From NCBI GenBank assembly GCA_037903355.1, contig JBAJFE010000002.1, positions 353,482 to 417,481 of the forward strand: a stretch of DNA of 64,000 nucleotides, given 5' to 3'. The DNA comes from Trichuris trichiura. Its lineage: Eukaryota > Nematoda > Enoplea > Trichinellida > Trichuridae. Below, piece by piece: positions 14,701 to 26,700 of this stretch; the stretch's first letter is position 1; each line of letters starts with the position of its first letter. The translations under genes were made by a program, and so were the position numbers. The notes beneath the pieces are model-generated. The model was not told the origin of the DNA. It saw only the letters and a list, made by a program, of their open reading frames with translations, and did not search any database.

Positions 14701-17700
14701 TAATCAGATACGCTTGAGATCTTACACAATCTCCTCCATGCAGACCCAAGTCTACCCAGCAGAATAAAATTAAATCCTTTACACATTGTCAAGCTGGTTT
14801 CTTTTGGCATGCAAGAAGGCATACATTTCACTTTTGATAACAAGCACTACAGGCAATCCAGCGGAGTCTCAATGGGCAGCTCCTTGTCTGCTGTCCTAGC
14901 AGAAATTTTTATGGAAAGCTTTGAAAGACAAATTTTCGAATCTGTAGACAGACAAATTGTCCCGCACCTTTTTAAAAGGTATGTAGATGACATATTTCTA
15001 ATTATTAAAGTCAGAAAAGAAGAACAGTTTCTGCAATTCCTCAACAACATGCGCCTAAACCAAATTGTCTTTACAGTGGAAAAAGAAGAAAATAAAACCC
15101 TTCCCTTTCTAGACGCCCTAATTATTCGCGCAAACGAAGGGCTTAAAACCAGAGTGTGTAAGAAACCCACACAGACAGACCAGTACCTCAACTTCTCGTC
15201 GCACCATCCACGATCGGTAATGCGTGGAATCCTCTCCGGAATGATAGATAGTGCAATCAATTTATGCGACCCCGAATATCTTCAGCCAGAACTTAACTAT
15301 ATTAGAAAAGCCTTCTACAAAAACGATTGTCCTAAACCTTTTATTGAGCAAGTGTTCAAGTACAAGCTTCGCAAACGTGAATCTCCTGAACCAAATACTT
15401 TCACACAATCCATGTTTAGTTGTTCCCTATGTGGTAGGACTAGGCGAAAAGATTGTCCAGTTAGAAAGAAAATTAGGTTTCAGAGTCTTTTCAAGAATTT
15501 CCCCAATCTCAGATCGATTTTTCGTACGGACAAAAAAAAGTTCCTGCAAACGAAAAAACAGGCCTAGTCTACGCGATCGAATGTACTTGTTCAGGAGTTT
15601 ACATTGGAGAAACAGGCAGTACTCTGTGACACAGATTCAACGAACACACGAAGAAGCTCAACAGTTACAACAACGCAAAAAACAGCTCCACAATAATGGC
15701 GCCCCAATAGCTCATCGTGGAAGACCAATATTGAATCCAAGAGTCACCATGGAAAAAGCGATACAAGCTTCCGCTGTAGTGGAACACGCGGCGCATTGCA
15801 AACAGCCCCTCCAACCAAAGGTCTTATGCTATGAAAGTAACTACGCTTACGAAGACTTAAAGTGGCCTTTTATATTAGACACAATGTGACTTACAACCGC
15901 GATCAAGGGGCAGATATAAGTGATCTATGGACAAACATTTATCACACGCCACAATTGCTGCTCACTAAATGGATGACATACAAGAGCACCTGGAAAAAGT
16001 AAAGAAACAAGTCATTAACAAATATGGAACAAATGGAAATGGATAAAACTACATACTTGAAACAAACAAGAAACAAATTCACAAATGGAGAAAAAAAAAA
16101 ATGGATAAAAAACGTGAATTAACGATGGAAGAAAATTGAAAAATAAATCAATATGTACACACAAAAAAACTACAAGATATACGGAACAAGTGGCAGCTGA
16201 CAGACACAGAAGAAACCTCCAACAGAAAACTTTAAAACACTCGTTTTAAATTAAAAGACAATTGAAGGTTGACCTCGCTTCGCAAATTACATTCATTTTA
16301 TGACCGCTGAAGACGGGTCATGATTGACCCGAAAGCTCTGGTGATTCAAGTTTGCTGTACATATAACGGGACATTCACTCCGTAATAAAGATACTTCGTT
16401 AGGAAAACTTATAGTCCCGTACCAAGACATCATATCTTCAACCATAAGAAGTAATAAAAATATTTCCAAGAATAATATAACGGTATGAATCTGTTAGAAC
16501 TCAGTTAAAATGGGCTAAACTGAACGCTTCGGTTATTAATGGTTTAGATCATAGGTTCTCAAACTTTTTGCTCCATCGCCCCCCTGTGAACGTTCCTGAC
16601 CGCTACTGCCCCCCAATTCTGATTGGTCAATTTTGAGCGCGCTGATTGGCTGGAAGGTTGGACGTGGCATATCCGGGAGGTTGGTAGGTTCTCAAACATT
16701 TCCCTCCGTCGCTCCTGATGGGAAAATTTTTGCAAAACCGCTACTCGTGAGAACATTTTGCACAAAAGACTTCAACTCCTCATCACCTGGAAGGCGTACT
16801 ATACCACTCCTGCTTTTCCACCAACCACTTTACGATGTGAAAATTTCTGCTTGCCTTTCACATCTCTTGTCACATTTTTCAGGACATGGAGTCACATATG
16901 CAAGAAGCATTCATTACCTTTTCCTGAAAAAAACAATCAGTGTGCATCTGTTTGTTTTCTTATGTACACCAAAAGAATTGTAGTGACAAGGAACCGGATT
17001 GAAGTGAAAGCGCTTAAGCGAGAAAATACAAAAGAAACTATAACGCAAGTTTGCGACTGCACATGAACGGACACTACTCAATGTGATGGGTGTGCTTAAT
17101 GCAGTACGAGCAAGTTGTCTATGTTTGGCTGCATCTTTATCATCATCGGTCTAAGGTCGCCTCGATTCACTATGTCCAGCCGACTTCTCTCTTGCTACTT
17201 CGTAGCTCTGTAACTGCGCTAAATCCGCAATCTGCTAAATAAGACAATGGAAACGCAATAAGGATGTTTTCTACAGCAGCCCATAACAGCGGAAACAGCT
17301 TCCTTATTTCGCTCTGTAGCCAAAACTGCTGATTTTCACTTTTCAATTTCACTTTCAGCTCTTCATTGCTTTGCAGTTCAGTCAGCTTTCCCTGCAATTC
17401 CATCTCCGCTTCACCGACGTTGGACATAGGGTCTATTGCCCACTGTGGAATTTTCAAGTAAAGGATATCACTGAACCGTTCCGTGGAGTCAACGTGCAGC
17501 ATTTCCAAGTGTTGACTGTACACTTCAACTTCTTGTTTAGCGATGTCGTCTTCCTCCTTCAGTGCAGCTAGAAGGGGAAACGGATAGAACTCACCGGCCC
17601 GTAAGTTTCGTTTGAAAATTGGCAATTTCGCAACGAAAGCAGATATAACTCCTTTTGTTTTAATCAAGTTTAAGTCACTGCCTTGGAGCTGCAAGTTCAT

Positions 17701-20700
17701 TGCATTGAATTTGTAGTATATATCTGCCAGATACGCGATGTTCTTCTTGTTTTTCTTTAAATGTTCTCGTAGAGAAGGATTCACACACCACAAAAGTTCT
17801 AGAACTGTGTCAAAGAGGCTGTAAAAGCGAGTTAAACAAGCACCCTTCGACAACCAGCGAACTTCAGTGTGAAATAACAGGCGATTGAAGTCTTCATGAT
17901 TCTGTTCACCAAGCTGTCTGAATAATCCCTCATTCAGCGATTTACTTTTGATGGTATCAACCGCTGTAAGAGTGATCAGTTTAATCGTTTGCTCAGGCGT
18001 CTTGTGGCTAAATGCTGTCGGTGAATGACGCAATGAACCGCCAAAAAGCCAGGAACGAGCTGCTTCAAATGTGCAAGAAAGCCGCGGTAGCAGCCCACCA
18101 TCGACGGTGCTCCATCGCTTGCCACAGCAACTATGTTCGCCATAGGCATGTTTTTATTCTTGAAACATTTTTCTACACCAAGGAAATAGGGCTTCTTCTT
18201 TGGTATCTGTCTGCAACTGTGTGGCAAACAGCAGTTCCGGTACCAGGGCTTCATCCATTATGAATCTGACATAACCTAATAATAATGTTTCATTGTTAAG
18301 TAAGATCGATTAATCAAGCTGCAAAGAAAAATGCGTTGCTCTCAAGAAGTCGCATAGAGTGCGTTCTACGTCGTTGCTCATTTCGTCAATCCTTCCTTGC
18401 ACCGTGTCATTACTCAGAGGTATCCTTCCGATTATTTTAGTTGGTGACATGTGCAGTACAGTCTGGATAACTTCGCTAATCACGGGAAGCAACAGTGTTT
18501 CCCCAATGTTATGTGGCTTTCCAAATTTTGCAATCAGTAATGAAATGGTATAAGACGCACGCAGGCCATCTTTATTTTTTTCTGGTGCCGGTGGCAACAT
18601 ACGTGGCAATATGTTCCTTGTACAAAATTTCTGGCGAAGCGACTGAAAGTAGCTGATGTTCTTGTCACGCATGTCTGGATGTACTCTATTAATGTGGTCT
18701 TGTAGCCTCGACGGCTTCACAGATTCGTTTGAAAACACGACCACAAATCAAACACAGAGGTAGCCATTTATTCGCAGGTGATTGTGTAAAAGCATACTTC
18801 GAATAGTCTGAGCTGTACTGCCTGCGTTTCTTTCATACTTCCGTCATTGAAAGAAGGCCATGAAATGATGGTTCTTGTCGTTGCTGTATTAGAGGGCTGA
18901 GAAGTTGCGGCAACGATTCCGTTTATTTGCAGTAAACCGCAAAAACAAGAAACAAATATGTATGTATATTAACGAGTACGTCTTGTACAAAGGTAAAATA
19001 CCGTAAAATGTTGGCGGAACACGGCACACGGAACAGAAACAAAAATCCTCTTATGACGAAACAGGAACACGGAAGAACCCAAGTGGGAAGACTCACAGAA
19101 AGACTCTTCGCCCAGACAGTATTAGCTTAAACACAAGGATGAACGAGTAAAGTGACCACCAGGGTGCGTAGGGAATTTAGCTGAGAGGTTGCCGCACCAG
19201 ATTTTTTTAAACTCGTCTCCGCCAGAATTGGAAGAGGCACTTTCAGGGGAAGTCAAGTGAGGATTATGAGCGCAATGGAACAAAGTAACAGTGGACGTGA
19301 AGGAATGAAACAGCTGTGCATGGATTGCTGGCACGCGAAACGCAATGGGCATACACGTTATGTGTAAGCTTAGGCTAGGGCAGAATAGGATAAACTGTAA
19401 GCAATCCCCACTTGACCTTTTTTGAACTTACTGTCTCCATTTTTGGCTGAGTTGAGCCATGAAAAACGCCATTGTTCAATTGCGCCCTCCATCCCCACTT
19501 GACAACCTTTAAAGTCCCCGCCTCCACTTCTGGCGAGAAGGAGTTAAGAAAAGCCTTTCTTACGCCGGTTTTTCTGACAGCCTTTTTGCGCTAGAGACAA
19601 TTCTGCAAGAATTCCTCTTATGCGATTCTCAACGCCCCCGCATGGGTTTCCCATCGCCCCCCTGTGCTCTCTCATCGCCCCCCAGGGGGCGATATCGCCC
19701 ACTTTGAGAACCTAGGGTTTAAACAGACCAATGTTTCCCTACCGTTTTGGAGGCAGGGCCCCCTTTCGCGACCTTCAACTTGCCGGGGCCCCCCGTCATT
19801 TTCCCCAACGTAATTCTCCTGCTTCTGTTGTCCTTGGGTGTGCCTACTGTGGTTACGTTATTGTGAATTTGTACAAGTAGTTCAACACTTGAAACAAGCT
19901 GCAGAATGTAGAATTGACTTTGCTACCTACCGTGTATGCCAAAGAAAAGCCAGTTAAGCCGGGTCGTCATTAAAAACCTTATTAACCTGCGGTCTTGTCA
20001 GCCACAAGTAGGATCCTATCTTTTGCGCTGTGAAAGTTGATTGTGCGATCAATGGCTGGAAAACCTGCTGATGCGAAGTCAACGCTGAATTTCTTTTCTA
20101 CACTAGAGCGAAATGGCTAGTAAGGAAGCCGGCTGCCATATACGGTGAAAGCTCCTTAACGATATTCGAAGCCGTTAACGCCTTTAATTCTTTAGTTGGC
20201 ACTGAGGGCGTTCTTTTCGTATTGATGGACTTAAGCCGGCTAATTGCAGATCAGAGAGCCTTCAGAGTACAAGCGCCACACTGGGTTTCCTCTTCCTCAA
20301 TTTTTTGGGCTGTTAGCAATGATAGCGCAATATGTAAGTCAGGCTGCGATGCTGTTTTTAGAGCTGCGCAACACTGAAACTAAATTCAGTATTTCCTCGG
20401 AGCAAGACGACAGTCGCTTGATCTTACCTCTCTGGAACGACTGGATATGGTGTAGTGCTACTAATTTATCCACGTCCGGCTTGATAGTCGTCAGGATTAA
20501 TTTCAGGTCGCCTCGCCTCACTATCCTGAACGACAGGATCGTTCTCGTCCTGCGTCACCGACTACTGGAGACCTCCTGAGACCCCCTTAAGCTCCCAGGG
20601 ACCCCCTAAATTCCCAGTCCTTCCCAGGGGCCCCTTGCGGGCCCCTGGGACCCCCGTTGGGAATCACCGAAATAGATCGTCTGACAGATCCATAATGCGT

Positions 20701-23700
20701 CAGATTTATTCTTGTAGTAGCTAAAGTGTGACCTTCACTTGAGGTAAAATGGGCTAATCACCACATCAGGGACATTTCGGTGTCGCTTTCCGGACAGTTT
20801 TGTAAGGACCTGTTGTGCCTGTGCCAGTTGGGATACCTTCATTATTTCCAAGTCTTTTGGAGGCATTTTGCAAGAAAATCATCCCAAACAAGTTTCAAAT
20901 CAAAATTTTATGCTGTCTTACGAACATCCAGCAAATCGCCTAAAATATATAGCAAAAAATCTCTGCAAACCACCCAAATTCTCCTACTTCAAATGGCAAA
21001 TCTGCAGCGGGCCTTCGAAAACTATGGCAGAAATCCCCTAAAACAGCGTCCCAGCACTGACAAGGCGGCATGGAGCGCTGTGCTTTTTCGCGGTTGCTTT
21101 ATATCAGGCATGCAGTATTGTGCAAAAATTGGCAATAAACTGGGCAATCGTTTTATACGCTGGACATTGACAAATAAAGAGAAAAGTAGTCGTAAATACG
21201 ACTATCGTCATAAACGCCAGCGTATATAGCGTTTTGACTTTTTAATCCACATAAGCCTAGCCGCGTGACTGGTCGTTCTCCTTCGAAGAAGTCAGTGAGA
21301 ATTACTCCATCTGAGTCCCAGAATATGGTTGCCATAACCTTTCTAGCCGACCGCTCCGCTTTAAACTTGACTGAACCTGCTGAACCCCTCGGTAACCACT
21401 GCTTAGATAGTATCTTACTCTCAGGGTCATATTAGTAGATCCACGTTTCGTCTTTCGTGACGGTACGGTAAAAAACGCGGTCTCATTTGCTTCGATCTTC
21501 ATTAAAAGCTCCCGAGAAAGGTTAACGCGTCGAACTAGCTCTTCTTAACGCAACGCTTTCGGACCCACCGAGCTGAAAGCTTCTTCAGACCAAGAGTTTC
21601 ACGCAGTATTCCAAATACTGAATGGAGGGAGATTCCAGCCGTTCTAGCAATCCTCCTGATGGTAATTCTGCAGTCTCGTTGCAGTAGGTTCCGGACAAGG
21701 ACCACGGCTCCTTCGCTCGTTGCAGTTGCCTGTCTTCCCGCTCTCCGGTCGTCTTCGATTGCCTCTCTCCCCTTCTTGAAACGCCCTATCCATTCATAGA
21801 CAACCGATTTAGATGATAAACTATTTCTGTAAACCTGCTGTAAAGATTGAATAATCCTCCTCGGGTGCCAACCGGGCCTACATAAAAATTTAATTTTAGC
21901 TCTGACCTCAAAACGAAGATTTTCTGTATCACGAAAGAAAGGATTACTTTATGAGCAGCTTGTACCACACTGACGCAGCGTCGGATAAGGCTACTTTTCC
22001 CTACAAGTCTGTAGATAACGGAAATAAGATTAAACATGTTTTGAACCATCGGTTGACGTCCTGTTAGACGCTGCATTGTCTTTCCGGGAACTTTCCGAAC
22101 GTCCCTCGTATATCCTTGCAGGGCGATGGAAATGTGCCTGGTCGAAACGTGCCGCAAGGAAAGGACGCTTTAAAGAAGCCTACCTGCAGGAGAGCTAATC
22201 GCATCCGGGAGGAAACATTAGAAATATTGCTAGTGGAACATAATGTACGCTGACCTCAACCAACCGAGGGTTGCCCATTGACAACTTTCGTAAGTCGTAT
22301 ACAGGATATCATTTGTAAGATTCAATTGTACTGGGACCCACGCGCGCCAAAGTAATCCGTATAGTTGGATATGCAACAAGGTGCCACTCTTGTGACATAA
22401 ACGTCCGCGAAGTGGGCACAGGCACTAGTGCCTCTTCACCACGGTTGGCCCACTCCATGGACCCCTCACTGAAGGGAACTAATTAACCTGCGAGTACAAC
22501 TGCAGTGCTAAGAGGCTGATCGCCACGAGGGCAGACGACTGAGATATGATAGAGTATAACTGACAACAAACTAGACGACTTTGCGCCGTAGCACTGCTGC
22601 CATTTAGCGCAATGGCAGACGATAGTCCATAATCGTTGACGTCTTACAAAGCCGGGAATGACTCCTGTTGCCATCCTGATTTTCGCCGAAACATTCGAAT
22701 TTCTTGCATCATTACTCCTCATTTAATGTCAGATTGCGTGTAGAATGGCTGATACTGTTTTTGGCATTTCTTAACCTTGGACACGGACTTTTAATTCGAA
22801 TTAACATGAACATGAAATGCATTGCTGGCGCGTTTTAGCAAGAAGATAACAACGTGGTTTTTCAGAAGTGGACCAGCTTTTTGTCGACGGTGCAAACACT
22901 TCTCATTGGTGCCTCGATCTTAAGTAATTTTTGACCAAATGTTGTTGACGTGCTTGAAGACACCTATTCGTTTTAGTTGCTCACTTTCATCCAAGTTGGC
23001 ATCAGGCAGACGTTGCGTTGTTTTCTTCCTACAGATCATTCTCTTCAGAGCGCGTGCTTGGTATTCTTGGCATTCATATTGGTTTATCTTGTGCCAATAT
23101 CACTCTTCAAGGTAGGCGTCAAACATGCTTCTCCGCCATTATTGAAAAGCATGCCCCTACAGTTGCTCGTTCGAAACGTTTAGGTGCAATCATGGTTCTA
23201 AATTCGTAAAGGTTGTTTTTAATACTATATTTTAAGAACATGTTTTTCTTTTTTCTTTTCTTCTTAACGAGTGTTTTTAATTTTTTTCTTATAAAAATTT
23301 TTTTTGTGGTATTTCCAACCCGTTTTGTGAATAACGTTTATTGCGAAAACGTTAGTATAGAGCTTCAGGGTCTCCCCATGACCCGTCATCAGCATCTTCC
23401 GGAAGGTCGGTTGGTCGTTCGCTGCACCGTCTGTCTGACCAGGTGGGACCAAAAGCACGACGGCTCAAGGCAGATTTGACGGCTGAGATCTCTGCCAAAG
23501 TCGGTCGGATGGAGCGGCTTGCAACCATAAAGACTGATCCGACGGGCGGTAGAATTTGCGCCGATGACTGGTCATGGGGAGACCTGAAAGCTCCGTATTA
23601 ACGTTTTTCACAAGTTGGGTTGGAAATACCGCAAAAAAATTTTAAGAACATACTTTATGCACACATGTGAAAAACTACTCTGAATGACTAAAGCTTACTC

Positions 23701-26700
23701 TGACTAAAAAATTGATTATCTATTTCTTTCAGGTTCTACAGAAAAAAACTCTCACGAATTTATGAATTACAATGAGCGCATTTATTTTACTGATGGTAAG
23801 TCGGCGCAAGCTTTTTAATTTTATTCATGTTATGTATCATATTTTTCGTGTCAGTGAAAACGATACATCGGAATCTTTTGGATTCACTGCACAAAGGTCT
23901 CCCCTATCCGATAATTACCGTTATTGAATACCTAGCCGCAGAGAAGGCCGGTTTTATTTGGGGTAGAGCGTACCGATTAGCCGGATACTACACTGACTTT
24001 TTGCTTTGGTGAGTAGCTGTAACACGTTTTCTTAGTGTTAACCCTTGTGTTTTAATTTCAAAATAAAGTTTAACGTTAAGGTTAAAACTAAAGACGGTTT
24101 AAATAGTGCGACTGAGTGTTCCTTAGCTGCCTCCCTTAGGATGGCATTAGCATCTTGTGAACTCTGCAATAAAATATCATGCAAGGGTATTATAACTTAA
24201 CCCTCTCGTAACGGATGACATTGCTGCATGCATACTTTTATGGAAATCAACCTGTTCATTTGCGGCTAGGATTGGCGTTTATTCCAGATCGCACTCTACC
24301 CCATTATCTGCGCGTAGTGATAAGCATTATGCAGATGTTAGGTACAGGATGCATTGCACTTTAAGATGAGAAGACAAATTTTTTCTTTGTAACAGAACCT
24401 GTTAAAAAGAAAAAAGTCTTACAAACTTACTGTTACAAACTTCTTTTCCGCTTTCATGGGTTCCTGTCAGCAGTTGATAGAAAGGTAACGATCGCTAAAT
24501 AATTAACTAGGCTCATCCAGATGTAAATGTTTTATTACGGAAGTATTCCCGTAATAAAACATTTACATTATGAAAACATACGCTCCCGTACCAAAAAACC
24601 ACATTTTCAAGGCTCATCCAGATAGTTTATTTGGATAGAAATGTGGAAATTTTATTTTTGTCTTGTATTTTTAAACCTTCCATTGGTGCAGAACCCATTT
24701 ATTACGTTCGCGTAGCAAAACATGCCTTTCGTTTCAGTAAAGAGGATTCTCATTGTTGTAGGCTTTATGCATGATCTCCTGTCAGCTCTACTTGACTTAG
24801 TAATTGAACAAAGCATCTTCACTGCAGGCATTCTTCCGTCTACAATTTTACACTTGATTTTGGCAACGATTTAAGCACGACTTTTCGTAACGGGTTTACA
24901 AGTTCCTATATCAGAGAATTTATTAACAGAATGACTAGAAGAAGAAATAAAACGAGCAGTAATTTCACTGATATAGACTAACAGCGTTTGTTAAATTTTA
25001 AATGGAAACAGGGAATTCAGGGAAGGCTCTCCCATCATCAGCGTTTCTGCAGTTAGGAACGACTGTCGTTCTTCGCTATTGCGTAAACACCGATGACAGA
25101 AAGCGTTTTCCAGAGAGCTCTGTTTCTTTTTGAAATTTCATGAACGACTTTATCTCGTACAGCAGCGCCCCGGTTCATGGAGGGCTGGAAAAGTTGTTCA
25201 TTAAGTGAAACCTTTGTAAGCAGGGGCAGCAATTCCTGTTATCTAACGCGGCAGACGAGTTCATGCAGACACAGTTTCAAAGAAAACTACTCAGGAGCTC
25301 CGCGGATGCAAATTGAGGCATAATATCAAGAAAAGTCTTATGATATACCGAGAGTCGAGATTATTTTGAAAGAAAAGTCACATTTAGAGTGGAAATAGCG
25401 TGATTACTGCATATCACGGCGTATAAGAACTCCCCCTACGTAAGTAAAGGGTGGTAATGATTGGCCCAGTGACGGCGACGCTGGTTGCTCAAGTCTAGGT
25501 CAATTCTGATTAGTCAGTTTCCTGTTAATGCCAATCATCCATTCAATCGAAACTGTCTTGCCTCAACGTCAACGCGAAAACTGGTCAGCTGCTAATTAGC
25601 GCGTTGTGCAGCATGCAGCACTGCATAGACTATGAGGAAGGAATCGTATTGAATAGGTTTATTGGACGTCTCATACAACTGTTGTATTTAAAACACAGAT
25701 GAATAGATCGTAGAAGCGGATAAACATGCTGCATGACGCAGTGAACATTGATTGCACGAGACAAAACGGCTAAGCTAGGAATGGTCTTCGTCACTGTATG
25801 GCAGTTCATCGCCTTCTGTGTCGTCGAACAGGGTAGAAATGGAGCACCTTCGAAAAGACTTCATAACGGTTTCCGTCTTTACTTTGCCCCGTGCCTTTAT
25901 TACGAACTGGCACAGCAAACAGAGCGATGGTACTCGCATTCGTCCACCGGCTGTGTACCTCTTCTACCCGTTCGCTAACCGTTCTTTCCACTTTTCTTGC
26001 ATGTAGTCTTTAAAGGGCATATTAATGCAAACGTCCAGCGGCTGCAGAATTCACATACGCTCCAAGGGAATTACGGCTGTTTCTATTTTATATTCCTTTA
26101 AATAATGGTGTTTTTTTACGGAATAAGTGTCCCGTTATATGTAAAAATAACTTTAACCTCCGGAGATTTTGGGTCAGTCGTGACCCGTCTTCAGCGGTTA
26201 TAAGTTGAACGTAATTTGCGAAACGAGGTCAACCTTCAATCGTTTTTAACGGTTTAAAACGAGAATTTTTAAAGTTTTCCGTCGGAAGTTTCTGCTGTGT
26301 CTACCAGCTGCAGTTCCCTTGTTCCATGTATCTTGTAAAATTTTAGTGTGTGCATATAGATTCACTTTTCAATTTTCTTCGAACGTCAATTCACTTTTTT
26401 ACCCATTTTTGTGTTCCATATTTGTGAATGTTCTAAGTAATATGTAGTTTTATCCATTTTTTCTCGTATTTGTTAGCGACTTGTTTCTTAACCTTTTCCA
26501 GATGTTTTTGTATGTCATCCATTTAGCGAGCAGCAATTGTGACGTGTGATAATATTTGTCCATAGATCACTTATGTCTGCCCCTTGATCACAGTTGTAAG
26601 TCAATGCTTACGAAAGCTTAAAGACGCCTTATACATTAAGCACAACGTGACTTACAACCGTGATCAAGGAGCAGATATAAGTGACCTATGGACAAATATT

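Larger units (their letters stand above)
10692..16438. mobile_element. Head-to-head inverted PLE pair inserted as one unit, TSD CAACCATAAGAAGT
   Basis: Two Penelope-like element copies, minus at left and plus at right, form arms of about 2.5 kb around a spacer of about 0.5 kb. The pair is flanked by a perfect 14-bp duplication (10678-10691, 16439-16452), so both copies entered together. Outer stems share TTTATTACGGAATGAATGTCCCG. A one-sided tail containing the complement of GGTACGGGACT lies only at the right end (about 16400-16438). Each arm has degenerate reverse transcriptase and GIY-YIG regions. Confidence 0.85.

Noticed and set aside
21786..22157. 123-codon minus-strand frame as a gene
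   Set aside because: It overlaps the mariner N terminus in the wrong frame; the real mariner reading is the neighbouring frame.
24711..24900. Additional DUOXA exon after an AG acceptor near 24741
   Set aside because: No frame gives family-like sequence, and exon 5 already joins exon 6 in phase.
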